Source: an uncultured Blautia sp. (lineage in GTDB: Bacteria; Bacillota; Clostridia; Lachnospirales; Lachnospiraceae). From it: a stretch of DNA of 37,461 nt. Location of the stretch: assembly GCA_948436455.1 (NCBI GenBank), contig CAOJIB010000007.1, positions 1-37,461 of the forward strand, read 5' to 3'. Shown piece after piece: positions 8,416 to 15,771 of the stretch. The notes beneath the pieces were generated by a model. That model was not told the DNA's origin. It worked only from the letters and a program-made list of their open reading frames with translations, and did not search any database. A program made the position numbers and the translations under genes. The first letter of the stretch is position 1. Every line of letters begins with the position of its first letter.

Positions 8416-8979
8416 ATGAAAAAGAATAAACGTTTTATAATACGCATAGTAATCGTTCTTTTGTTTGCGGCACATATACTTGGCGTTGGAATTCCGCAAC
8501 AGACCGTATCCGTATTTGCGAAAACAACCGGGAAATATTACGTAAAAGAAAAATACATGCGTGATCTTGATAAAACCTTTAAGGTATTTAAAAAGAAATA
8601 TGGTTGGACATTCACGAATGGGGAGTTTTCGCGTCTGGCGTGGTGCAGCTATCAAGTACCTGGAACAAAAATCCACTATACATTTCAGGGCGATCATACA
8701 TGGAAAATGAAAAATAATTCTAAGTGTATAGCGATTCGTATGAAAGCAAAAACTTTAGTCAGCGGATTTAGAGGGAAAATAAAAATCAATACATTTGTTT
8801 CTCGATTAGATTCGAAAAAGAAAAAGGCAAGCTGGCGTATGGGCGGACAGCTTGGAAGAACGGCTATGATTACTTTTTATGGAAAAAACGGGCAGAAATA
8901 CTGGTTGAATATAGAGATGAATAGTGCAAAAGACCGATGGATTTCCCAAAACGATTACGTCGTGCTTACGAAAGCGTAA
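8416..8979 (+). CDS. AT-rich predicted secreted or membrane-anchored protein, no recognised family
   Basis: A 187-residue protein with a basic N-terminus (KKNKRF) and a hydrophobic stretch at about residues 8-24, ending near VFAKTT, so a signal peptide or anchor is likely. The rest is rich in lysine, aromatic residues and beta-prone segments (SYQVPGTKIHYTF, MITFYGKNGQKYW) and is strongly basic. I recognise no domain. An ATG at 8407 is in frame, but the AGAAGGA site at 8401-8407 fits the ATG at 8416 (8-nt spacing). The codon use is clearly more AT-rich than both neighbours, which suggests more recent acquisition. Confidence 0.7.
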   Translation: MKKNKRFIIRIVIVLLFAAHILGVGIPQQTVSVFAKTTGKYYVKEKYMRDLDKTFKVFKKKYGWTFTNGEFSRLAWCSYQVPGTKIHYTFQGDHTWKMKNNSKCIAIRMKAKTLVSGFRGKIKINTFVSRLDSKKKKASWRMGGQLGRTAMITFYGKNGQKYWLNIEMNSAKDRWISQNDYVVLTKA

Positions 8980-9042
8980 GGTTGTTTCGATTTCATTTTC
9001 ACGTGGGAAGCTTGAGTCAATTATTTTAGGAGGAATTGCTTT

Positions 9043-10047
9043 ATGATCGATGGAAAGAAAGTGCTGTTCAGTGGGATGCAGGCTACGGGAAGCCTGACGC
9101 TGGGAAATTATCTGGGGGCGCTGAAAAACTGGGTGACCCTAAGCGGCGAATACGAATGCTTTTACTGCGTGGTGGATATGCATTCCATCACCATTCGGCA
9201 GGACCCGGCGACATTGCGAAAGAGAGCTCGAGCGCTGCTGGCCCTTTATATTGCGGCCGGATTGGATCCGAAGAAGAACTGCATTTATTATCAGTCCCAT
9301 GTTTCCGGCCATGCGGAGCTGGCTTGGATTTTAAATTGCTATACGTATATGGGCGAGTTGAACCGGATGACCCAGTTTAAGGATAAGTCTGCCAAGCACG
9401 CGGACAATATCAATGCCGGGTTGTACACCTATCCGGTGCTGATGGCGGCGGATATTCTTTTGTACCAGGCGGACGTGGTGCCGGTGGGCGTGGATCAGAT
9501 GCAGCATTTAGAGCTGACAAGAAATATCGCGGAGCGTTTCAATAAGCTGTACGGCGATGTATTTACGATTCCGGAGGTCTATCTGGGCAAGGTGGGGGCG
9601 AAGATTATGAGTCTGCAGGATCCTACCCGGAAAATGTCCAAGTCCGACGAAAATCCCAACGGCAGTATTTACTTGATGGATGATCCCGATACCGTGATGC
9701 GCAAATGCAAAAAGGCCGTCACCGATTCGGAAGGGTGCTTTTGTTACCGTCCGGAGCAGCCGGGCCTTAAGAACCTTATTGACATTTACAGCGTCTGCAC
9801 CGGCCAGACGCCGGCGGATACGGTGGCGGAATTTGAAGGAAAGGGCTACGGAGAATTTAAAGTAGCCGTGGGCGAAGCAGTGATCAGCGTGTTAAAGCCT
9901 TTGCAGGCGGAGGTGGCGAAGCTGGAAAAGGATAAGGCCTACCTGGACGCGGCGATTAAGGAAAATGCCGAAAAGGCCCAGTACTATGCGACGAAGACCC
10001 TGCGAAAGGTGCAGCGCAAGGTCGGCTTTCCGGACAGGATTCGATAA
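9043..10047 (+). CDS. trpS: tryptophanyl-tRNA synthetase
   Basis: TrpRS charges tRNA-Trp with tryptophan. The 334-residue protein is a typical bacterial class I enzyme. The HIGH-like motif sits in TGSLTLGNYLG (residues 16-26), the KMSKS motif in RKMSKSDENP near residue 195, and the tryptophan-pocket segments YPVLMAADILLYQ and VGVDQMQHLELTR lie between. AGGAGG at 9028-9033 sets the start. The gene is preceded by only 63 bp and no T-box leader, unlike many Firmicute synthetase genes. A strong terminator follows. Confidence 0.96.
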   Translation: MIDGKKVLFSGMQATGSLTLGNYLGALKNWVTLSGEYECFYCVVDMHSITIRQDPATLRKRARALLALYIAAGLDPKKNCIYYQSHVSGHAELAWILNCYTYMGELNRMTQFKDKSAKHADNINAGLYTYPVLMAADILLYQADVVPVGVDQMQHLELTRNIAERFNKLYGDVFTIPEVYLGKVGAKIMSLQDPTRKMSKSDENPNGSIYLMDDPDTVMRKCKKAVTDSEGCFCYRPEQPGLKNLIDIYSVCTGQTPADTVAEFEGKGYGEFKVAVGEAVISVLKPLQAEVAKLEKDKAYLDAAIKENAEKAQYYATKTLRKVQRKVGFPDRIR

Positions 10048-10141
10048 ACAGAGAGTCTTGCACTCTGCAAAAATGGCTGTTCGTAGTTCTGCATACTAAG
10101 GTATCCAGAAAATCTTTTTTCAGCATAGGACAGTATACGAA

Positions 10142-10190
10142 AAAGCGTCTGTTTCCTGCGCTATAGGCGGGAAAGCCAGACGCTTTCTTT
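10142..10190. terminator. bidirectional intrinsic terminator between trpS and the GT4 gene
   Basis: A perfect 10-bp stem pairs AAAGCGTCTG (10142-10151) with CAGACGCTTT (10177-10186). An inner TTTCC/GGAAA helix continues it after a 2-nt bulge. T-rich tracts follow on both strands, so it can end trpS from the left and the convergent glycosyltransferase from the right. Confidence 0.85.
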
Positions 10191-11371
10191 TATAATTTTT
10201 CCACGTTCGCCACGGTTTTTTCCCAGGTAAAGTGATCGACGAGCTGCCGATAGGTCTTTTCAGCGGCTTTTGCGCGCTCGGCCGGATGGTCGGCGGCCCA
10301 GAAAAGGGCCCGGGCAATACCGTCGCTTTTGGCGTCGGAGAGGATAGAACAGTAGCTTCTATCCAGAAGCAGCTCCGTGGGGCAGGCGCTCCTTGTGACG
10401 ATGATATAGTTTTTGCAGGCGGCCGCCTCTAGAAGAGAGGTGGAAAAGCCTTCGGAGACGGAAGGCAGGCAAAAGATGTCCGACGCCTTTAGAAGGTCGA
10501 TCACCTCCATGGGTTCCAATTTTCCGGTCAGCAGCATCCGGGGCGGGGCGTTCTTTTTCAATTCTTCCTCCAGCGGCCCGTCGCCGGCCATCAGCAGGTA
10601 TACATCTTTTCGCTGGTTGCTAAGCCGGGAAAAGGCCTCGGCTAAGGGCAGCAGGCCCTTTTCCTTTAAAAGTCTTCCGGTATAGACATAGATAAGCGCA
10701 TCCTTGGGGATTTGGTATTCTCTGCGGAAATCCCGCCGAGGAGCAGCCAGGCGTTCTTCGATCTGCTGGATATCCACGCCGTTTGATAAGATACCGGCGC
10801 CCTGGATATGAAAGTGGGTCAGCCAGCGAAGGCTCGCCCGGGATACGCCGTAAAATTCCGGCCGAAGGCAGCGAAGCAAAAAAGTGATTCCATGTTCAAA
10901 GCATTCTCCGAGGAAATTCAGCGCCGGCTGGTGCATGCTTAAGTGGCTGGAGCCGTGGTCGATGACGATGGTGCGGCTTTTTTTTCGGCGGCCCAGCAGC
11001 ACGCCGTACAGAGAATGAAAATAAAACCGGGTATTAACAATTACCCGATCCGGCCGGCGGGCCATAAGCTTTTTGTGGAGCCGGAAAAATTCCCGGCAGG
11101 GCTTTGGTACGGGGAACCGGTTTTCCATCAGCGGGAAAGAGGGGAGGCGCAGGATCGACACGCCGTCGATTTTCTCATAGGAAGGCAGACCGCCAGGATT
11201 CGGCGTAATGACGAGTACCTGATGCCCGCCGGCTAAAAGCCCCTGGGCCATATGTTGGATATAGAGTTCCAGACCGCCCAGATATGGAAGATAATGGGCG
11301 GCGAAAATATAGTAGATTCGTTGAGAATTTCGCCGTGGGTTTTGGCGATTTGTAAAGTGTCGTTTGGTCAT
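10190..11371 (-). CDS. glycosyltransferase family 4 (GT-B fold)
   Basis: A 393-residue glycosyltransferase of the GT4/group 1 type, which moves a sugar from a nucleotide-sugar donor to a lipid or glycan acceptor at the inner membrane face. The N domain has the glycine-rich acceptor loop (YLPYLGGLELYIQHMA) and HQVLVITPNPGG. The C domain has IYVYTGRLLKEKGL and the donor-binding E-x7-E motif (EGFSTSLLE, Glu307 and Glu315). The frame is open to 11677 but that part runs into the divergent GT2 gene. The ATG at 11371 has AAGGAG 8 nt upstream and lies behind its own promoter. It resembles enzymes that attach sugars to lipid carriers; acceptor and donor are unknown. Confidence 0.88.
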   Translation of the reverse strand: MTKRHFTNRQNPRRNSQRIYYIFAAHYLPYLGGLELYIQHMAQGLLAGGHQVLVITPNPGGLPSYEKIDGVSILRLPSFPLMENRFPVPKPCREFFRLHKKLMARRPDRVIVNTRFYFHSLYGVLLGRRKKSRTIVIDHGSSHLSMHQPALNFLGECFEHGITFLLRCLRPEFYGVSRASLRWLTHFHIQGAGILSNGVDIQQIEERLAAPRRDFRREYQIPKDALIYVYTGRLLKEKGLLPLAEAFSRLSNQRKDVYLLMAGDGPLEEELKKNAPPRMLLTGKLEPMEVIDLLKASDIFCLPSVSEGFSTSLLEAAACKNYIIVTRSACPTELLLDRSYCSILSDAKSDGIARALFWAADHPAERAKAAEKTYRQLVDHFTWEKTVANVEKL

Positions 11372-11417
11372 TGGTATACTCCTTGTCGGCTTTTGTATCA
11401 CTGGTACATGTATCTGT

Positions 11418-11446
11418 AGTATATCGAATCCGCAGGCCAAATACAA
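11418..11446 (-). promoter_or_regulatory. sigma-A-type promoter of the GT4 gene
   Basis: On the minus strand, TTGTAT (11441-11446) and TATACT (11418-11423) are 17 bp apart, which sets transcription about 40 nt before the ATG at 11371. It is back to back with the GT2 promoter, 5 bp away, so the two promoters could be co-regulated. Confidence 0.65.
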
Positions 11447-11451
11447 GGGGA

Positions 11452-11480
11452 TTGATTCTTTTGAATCCTTCATGTATAAT
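11452..11480 (+). promoter_or_regulatory. sigma-A-type promoter of the GT2-DUF2304-tsaE-tsaB-rimI operon
   Basis: TTGATT (11452-11457) and a perfect TATAAT (11475-11480) have 17-bp spacing. The start site would fall near 11487, about 23 nt before the GT2 ATG. The tsaE-tsaB-rimI genes downstream show no obvious promoter of their own. Confidence 0.7.
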
Positions 11481-11509
11481 ACAAAAAAAGGTAAGGATGC
11501 GCCGTACAA

Positions 11510-12196
11510 ATGAAAATATTGATTATCGTGCCCGCCTATAACGAGGGCGCGAATATTGAAAAAACTATAGAAAATATCCAGGCGTCGGCGCCGGAATATG
11601 ATTATATCATTATCAACGACTGTTCCACCGACGACACCCGGGCGATTTGCGAAAAACATGGCTGGCACGCGCTGCACCTTCCGGTCAATTTAGGGATCGG
11701 CGGAGCCGTACAGACCGGATATCTCTATGCCTGGGAGCAGGGCTATGATCTGGCGGTGCAGGTGGACGGGGATGGGCAGCATGATCCCGCTTATCTGAAG
11801 GAAATGGTAGATTATATGCAGGTGCAGCAGGCGGATATGGTGATCGGCAGTCGTTTTTTGGAAAAGCAGGGGTTCCAGTCCAGTGAATTGCGCCGGGTGG
11901 GCATTCGCTTTTTCTCCGGGCTGATTTGGCTTTTGACCGGGCGGCGGATCACCGATCCGACTTCCGGGCTGCGGCTGGTCAACCGGAAGATTATCTGCCG
12001 GTTCGCCCTGGATTACCCGAAGGATTATCCGGAGCCGGAAACGGTGGTGGGCGTTATCCGGCAGGGCTGTAAAGTCGTGGAATATCCGGTGCGGATGCGC
12101 AAAAGAGAAGGCGGGGTTTCCTCCATTTCCCCGGCGAAGGCTGTGTATTATATGATCAAGGTCAGCCTGGCGATGCTGATCGAGCGGCTGCGGTAG
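11510..12196 (+). CDS. glycosyltransferase family 2, dolichyl-phosphate-mannose-synthase-like
   Basis: A 228-residue cytoplasmic GT-A enzyme that resembles polyprenyl-phosphate sugar transferases. The N-terminal strand is IIVPAYNEGANIEKT. NDCSTDDT is at about residues 37-44 and the metal/nucleotide motif VDGDGQHDP at about 85-93. DPTSGLRL and a C-terminal hydrophobic stretch follow. No membrane-spanning C-terminal domain is present, so it probably works with a partner. The neighbouring DUF2304 protein, 9 bp downstream, is a common companion of such enzymes. Its probable job is loading a sugar onto a lipid carrier for cell-surface glycans; donor and acceptor are not determined. Confidence 0.88.
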   Translation: MKILIIVPAYNEGANIEKTIENIQASAPEYDYIIINDCSTDDTRAICEKHGWHALHLPVNLGIGGAVQTGYLYAWEQGYDLAVQVDGDGQHDPAYLKEMVDYMQVQQADMVIGSRFLEKQGFQSSELRRVGIRFFSGLIWLLTGRRITDPTSGLRLVNRKIICRFALDYPKDYPEPETVVGVIRQGCKVVEYPVRMRKREGGVSSISPAKAVYYMIKVSLAMLIERLR

Positions 12197-12205
12197 GGAG
12201 AGAGT

Positions 12206-12577
12206 ATGAACGTAAGAACACAGATACTTATTGCGATTTTGGTGCTTCTGGGATTGGCGGGCATCGTCCGGCTGGTGAAAAAGAACAAGATCCAGTTAAA
12301 ATATGCGCTGCCCTGGTGCTTTCTGGCGGCCGCTATTTTGCTCCTCGCTCTTTTTCCCCAGGGCACCGTCTGGCTGGCAAAGGTCAGCGGCGTGGGCCAG
12401 CATATCAATATCATTTTCTTTCTGGGCTTTTGCTTTTTGCTGGTGCTGATCTTTGCGCTGACAATGGTCGTCTCCGGGCTGTCCCAGAAGGCGAAGCGCG
12501 CCATTCAGGAGCTGGGAATCCTGCGGGAACGCTTAGACGCCCTGGAAAAGCTTTTGGAAAATGAGGAGAAAAGGTGA
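12206..12577 (+). CDS. DUF2304 small integral membrane protein
   Basis: A 123-residue protein with three hydrophobic helices (about residues 6-20, 33-50 and 66-88) and a charged C-terminal coiled-coil tail (AIQELGILRERLDALEKLLENEE). This layout is that of DUF2304 proteins, which recur beside GT2 polyprenyl-phosphate glycosyltransferases. It lies 9 bp after the GT2 gene. A membrane scaffold or flippase-like role for the sugar-lipid is inference only. Confidence 0.85.
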   Translation: MNVRTQILIAILVLLGLAGIVRLVKKNKIQLKYALPWCFLAAAILLLALFPQGTVWLAKVSGVGQHINIIFFLGFCFLLVLIFALTMVVSGLSQKAKRAIQELGILRERLDALEKLLENEEKR

Positions 12578-12581
12578 GAAG

Positions 12582-13016
12582 ATGGTCATAGAAACAAGAA
12601 GCGCGAAAGAGACGTTTGCTTTGGGCGAAAAGCTTGGGAAAAGAGCGGCGGCCGGACAGGTGTACACGCTGACGGGCGATTTAGGCACGGGGAAAACCGT
12701 TTTTACCCAAGGAGCGGCCAGGGGCCTTGGGATATCCGGGCCGGTGTGCAGCCCGACCTTTACCATTTTGCAGGTATACGATACCGGCCGGCTGCCCTTT
12801 TATCATTTCGACGTATACCGCATCGGGGATGTGGAAGAAATGGAAGAGATCGGCTACGAGGAATATTTCTATGGGAAGGGCGTCTGCCTGATCGAATGGG
12901 CGGAGAAAGTCAGGGAGCTTCTTCCCGGGGAAGCCGTCGCCGTCACCATCGAGAAGGATTTGGAAAAAGGTTTTGATTATCGGAAAATCACGATAGAAGG
13001 AATGGAGGAATTATGA
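12582..13016 (+). CDS. tsaE: tRNA t6A biosynthesis ATPase TsaE
   Basis: TsaE is the P-loop ATPase that drives turnover of the TsaB-TsaD complex, which makes N6-threonylcarbamoyl-adenosine at position 37 of ANN-decoding tRNAs. The protein has 144 residues from the ATG at 12582. The Walker A is GDLGTGKT (residues 32-39). Typical family segments are SPTFTILQVY, FYHFDVYRI and LIEWAEKV. An in-frame ATG at 12561 overlaps the DUF2304 gene, but AAGGTGAG just before 12582 favours the shorter form. Its stop overlaps tsaB (ATGA), so the two are coupled. Confidence 0.93.
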   Translation: MVIETRSAKETFALGEKLGKRAAAGQVYTLTGDLGTGKTVFTQGAARGLGISGPVCSPTFTILQVYDTGRLPFYHFDVYRIGDVEEMEEIGYEEYFYGKGVCLIEWAEKVRELLPGEAVAVTIEKDLEKGFDYRKITIEGMEEL

Positions 13017-13753
13017 AGGTTTTGGGGCTGGATAGTTCCGGCATGGTAGCTTCGGTGGCGGTGGTCGAGGACGATACCCTGCTGGCGGAGTATACGGTGA
13101 ATTATCAGAAGACGCATTCGCAGACGCTGCTGCCCATGCTGGATACGATTACAAAAATGCTGGAGCTGGACGTGGCTTCTCTGGACGCCATCGCGGTAGC
13201 GGCGGGGCCCGGCTCCTTTACCGGACTGCGAATCGGCTCCGCGACGGCCAAGGGGCTGGGGCTTGCGCTGCAAAAGCCCCTGGTGCATGTGCCGACGACC
13301 GCGGCCCTGGCGTATAATCTTTTCGGCGCGTCGGAGCTTCTGTGTCCGATCATGGACGCCAGAAGGAACCAGGTGTATACGGGGCTGTACCGCTATGAGG
13401 GGGATCGGTTGACGACCATCCGGGAGCAGATGGCGGTGGATATCAGTGAGCTGGCCGGGCTGCTCAACAGTCTTGGGGAACCGGTGATCTTCACCGGAGA
13501 TGGCGTGCCTGTTTTTCGGGAACAGCTTTTGACGCTTTTACAGGTTCCCTGCCGCTTTTCACCGGCCCATGTGAACCGGCAGCGGGCGGGCGCAGTGGCG
13601 GCTTTGGGGCTTTGCTACGTCCGGGAAGGACAGACGGAGACGGCCGCCGCGCATAAGCCGGACTACCTGCGTCTCTCCCAGGCTGAGCGAGAGCGAAAGG
13701 AGAGAGAGGCCCGTCGGGCGGCGGCCGCAAAGGATGGCGGGGAAAAGCCATGA
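13013..13753 (+). CDS. tsaB: tRNA t6A biosynthesis scaffold TsaB
   Basis: TsaB (246 residues) is the inactive ASKHA paralogue that dimerises with TsaD to form the threonylcarbamoyl transferase. It begins VLGLDSSGMVASVAV and has the signature AGPGSFTGLRIG at about residues 64-75, then CPIMDARRNQVY in the middle. The C-terminal 35 residues are Arg/Glu/Ala-rich and look like a variable tail. The start overlaps tsaE and its stop overlaps rimI, so the three are one translational unit. tsaD itself is not in the window. Confidence 0.93.
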   Translation: MKVLGLDSSGMVASVAVVEDDTLLAEYTVNYQKTHSQTLLPMLDTITKMLELDVASLDAIAVAAGPGSFTGLRIGSATAKGLGLALQKPLVHVPTTAALAYNLFGASELLCPIMDARRNQVYTGLYRYEGDRLTTIREQMAVDISELAGLLNSLGEPVIFTGDGVPVFREQLLTLLQVPCRFSPAHVNRQRAGAVAALGLCYVREGQTETAAAHKPDYLRLSQAERERKEREARRAAAAKDGGEKP

Positions 13754-14196
13754 TTCTTCGGGAGATGCTGGTGGAGGATTTGGAGCAGGTCATGGCGATC
13801 GAGGAGGCTTTATTTTCTGTTCCCTGGACGAAGGAGGGCTTTTTTAGCTTTTTGCTCCGGGACGATACGCTGTTCGTCGTAGTAGAAGAAAAAGAGCAGG
13901 TGCTGGGCTATTGCGGCGTCCTAGTAGTGGCGGGCGAAGGGGAGATCACCAATGTGGCGGTGCGCCGGGATCGTCAGAGGGAAGGGATCGGCCGGTTTTT
14001 GCTGGAAGGTCTGTTTTTGCTTTTGCAGGATCTGGAAGCGCCGATCCTGCATCTGGAGGTGCGAAGGAGCAACGAAGCGGCGATCCGCCTGTACCGCCGG
14101 TTGGGCTTTGCGGTGGACGGAGTGCGTAAGGGGTACTACACGGCTCCGGCAGAGGACGCCATTTTGATGACCCGGAATGCTTCCGGCGTTAGCTAA
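13750..14196 (+). CDS. rimI: ribosomal protein S18 alanine N-acetyltransferase
   Basis: A 148-residue GNAT-fold acetyltransferase. The acetyl-CoA pyrophosphate loop is RRDRQREGIGRFLL at about residues 74-87. LEVRRSNEAAIRLYRRLGF, a hallmark of RimI, follows. RimI acetylates the N-terminal alanine of ribosomal protein S18, and in bacteria its gene commonly lies next to tsaB as here. The ATG overlaps the tsaB stop by 4 nt. The enzyme's true substrate range is broader in some species. Confidence 0.92.
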   Translation: MILREMLVEDLEQVMAIEEALFSVPWTKEGFFSFLLRDDTLFVVVEEKEQVLGYCGVLVVAGEGEITNVAVRRDRQREGIGRFLLEGLFLLLQDLEAPILHLEVRRSNEAAIRLYRRLGFAVDGVRKGYYTAPAEDAILMTRNASGVS

Positions 14197-14252
14197 TCCC
14201 GGAAAGTGCTGGATTCCTGTGTTTTCCACTAGGATTTGCGGCCAGGATCTTT

Positions 14253-14258
14253 TATAAT
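14253..14258 (+). promoter_or_regulatory. possible -10 box before the small Cys-rich gene
   Basis: A perfect TATAAT lies 55 bp before the ATG at 14314, in the 117-bp gap after rimI. No good -35 box is found at 16-18 bp upstream, so this may be an activator-dependent or weak promoter, or chance. Confidence 0.35.
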
Positions 14259-14313
14259 GCAGATGTGAAAAAAAGATACCTGGCAAAATTTTTTGTACAC
14301 ACAGGAGGCCGTT

Positions 14314-14562
14314 ATGAAAAAAATACAGAAGATGCAGCAGGCGAAAATACAGGCGTTATTTTGTAATAAATGTGGAAAAGAGCTGGTGCTTGCGGATGGA
14401 TCTCCCCGGGAAGGGGTTTGCTCCGTGGAGGTTTCCTGGGGATATTTTTCCAGAAAGGACGGGGAAACGCACAGCTTCGATCTCTGTGAAGATTGTTACG
14501 ACGCGTGGGTGCGGCAGTTTGCCCTGCCAGTAGCGGTGGAGGAAAAGACGGAGCTGCTCTAA
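14314..14562 (+). CDS. small zinc-ribbon-like cytoplasmic protein
   Basis: An 82-residue protein with two CxxC pairs: CNKCGKEL near residue 17 and CEDCYDAWV near residue 61, which likely bind one zinc ion. Between them is an acidic, aromatic segment (EVSWGYFSRKDGETHSFDL). There is no signal peptide. I believe similar short proteins are common in Lachnospiraceae, but I know no function. AGGAGG at 14303-14308 fixes the ATG at 14314; a TTG 7 codons earlier is not used. Confidence 0.75.
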   Translation: MKKIQKMQQAKIQALFCNKCGKELVLADGSPREGVCSVEVSWGYFSRKDGETHSFDLCEDCYDAWVRQFALPVAVEEKTELL

Positions 14563-14669
14563 AGGAATTTCCAAAAGACTTTCCGTGGATCGTCCTGCGC
14601 CTGTACGCTTGAAAGCTCCTTGTACCCGGGATGCGCGTATATTCTGGTAGAAGAAGGAGGAGATGTGAA

Positions 14670-15662
14670 ATGAAAAAGAAAAATCCCCGGTTTTGGCTGG
14701 GCTGTGTGGCGGCGGCGCTCTTTCTGGCGTTGTCCCTGACGGGCGTAAAGGAGGTGCAGGCGGCGAAGCTTCCCGCTTTAAAGGTGCAGGGCACGAAGCT
14801 GGTCAACGCGAAGGGAAAGACCGTGCAGCTCAAAGGGGTCAGCACCCACGGGCTGTCCTGGTATCCGGAATACGCCAATCAAAAGGCCTTCTCTTATATG
14901 AAGAAGGAATGGGGGATCAATACGGTGCGCCTGGCCATGTACACGGCGGATTACAACGGCTACTGCACCGGCGACGCCGCGAACCGCAAAAAGCTGGAGC
15001 AGGCGGTGACGAACGGTGTTTCCGCCGCTACGAAAGCCGGTCTTTATGTGGTGATCGACTGGCATATTTTAAGCGACGGCAGTCCCAAAACCTATCAAAA
15101 ACAGGCTGTTTCCTTTTTCAAAAAAATGGCTTCCAAATATAAGAATTATACGAACGTGCTCTATGAGATCTGCAACGAACCGAACGGTTCGGCCGACTGG
15201 AAGACGATTCGCTCCTATGCGAACACAGTGGTCAAAACCATTCGTACGTACGATAAGAGCGGCGTGATTATCATCGGCACGCCCACCTGGTCCCAGGATG
15301 TGGACGTGGCGGCGAAAAATCCCGTCAAGGGATACAAAAATCTGATGTACGCCCTGCATTTTTATGCCGGCACCCACAAGGCCGAGCTGCGAAAGAAGGC
15401 GCAGACGGCGTTGAAGGCTGGTCTGCCGCTCTTTGTTTCAGAATTTGGGATCTCCGACGCTTCTGGAAACGGCAGTCTGAACAAAACGGAAGGAAACCGC
15501 TGGATCAGTTTTTTGAATAAGAATAAGATCAGCTACGTTGGCTGGAATCTGTCTAATAAAGGTGAAAGCTCGGCGCTTATCAAGTCTTCCTGCAAAAAGA
15601 CTACCGGCTGGAAGACAAGCGAATTGTCCGCTTGGGGGCAGTGGCTGGTGAAAAAGTTTTAG
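14670..15662 (+). CDS. secreted glycoside hydrolase family 5 endoglucanase-like enzyme
   Basis: A 330-residue GH5 enzyme (probably subfamily 2) that hydrolyses beta-1,4-glucan or a similar polysaccharide outside the cell. Residues 1-31 are a signal peptide ending near VQA-AKLP. The catalytic barrel opens with GVSTHGLSWY and TVRLAMY. VVIDWHILSDG follows, then the acid/base Glu170 in YEICNEP and the nucleophile Glu258 in FVSEFGIS. SYVGWNLSNK supplies the conserved Trp. No dockerin, carbohydrate-binding module or sortase motif is seen, so it is a free single-domain enzyme. AGGAGG lies 9 nt before the start. A strong terminator follows, so it is probably monocistronic. Confidence 0.93.
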   Translation: MKKKNPRFWLGCVAAALFLALSLTGVKEVQAAKLPALKVQGTKLVNAKGKTVQLKGVSTHGLSWYPEYANQKAFSYMKKEWGINTVRLAMYTADYNGYCTGDAANRKKLEQAVTNGVSAATKAGLYVVIDWHILSDGSPKTYQKQAVSFFKKMASKYKNYTNVLYEICNEPNGSADWKTIRSYANTVVKTIRTYDKSGVIIIGTPTWSQDVDVAAKNPVKGYKNLMYALHFYAGTHKAELRKKAQTALKAGLPLFVSEFGISDASGNGSLNKTEGNRWISFLNKNKISYVGWNLSNKGESSALIKSSCKKTTGWKTSELSAWGQWLVKKF

Positions 15663-15669
15663 CCTGCGC

Positions 15670-15722
15670 ATTCGGGTGTCAAAAGGATATAGAAAAGTCC
15701 TTTGACATCCGGATGTTTTTTT
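15670..15722 (+). terminator. intrinsic terminator after the GH5 gene
   Basis: The arms TCGGGTGTCAAAAGGA and TCCTTTGACATCCGGA pair almost completely, with one extra A and a G-T pair, and a T7 run (15716-15722) follows. It can also act on the convergent metallophosphoesterase transcript, although the minus-strand T-tract is weak. Confidence 0.85.
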
Positions 15723-15771
15723 CGCAGTACATCCAAAGTGCGTTCCAACGGCGGCGTTTCCCAGCGAAGAT

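Noticed and set aside
10190..11677. 495-residue version of the GT4 protein
   Set aside because: The N-terminal 102 residues read through the divergent promoter region and into the start of the GT2 gene; the ATG at 11371 has a proper ribosome binding site and promoter.
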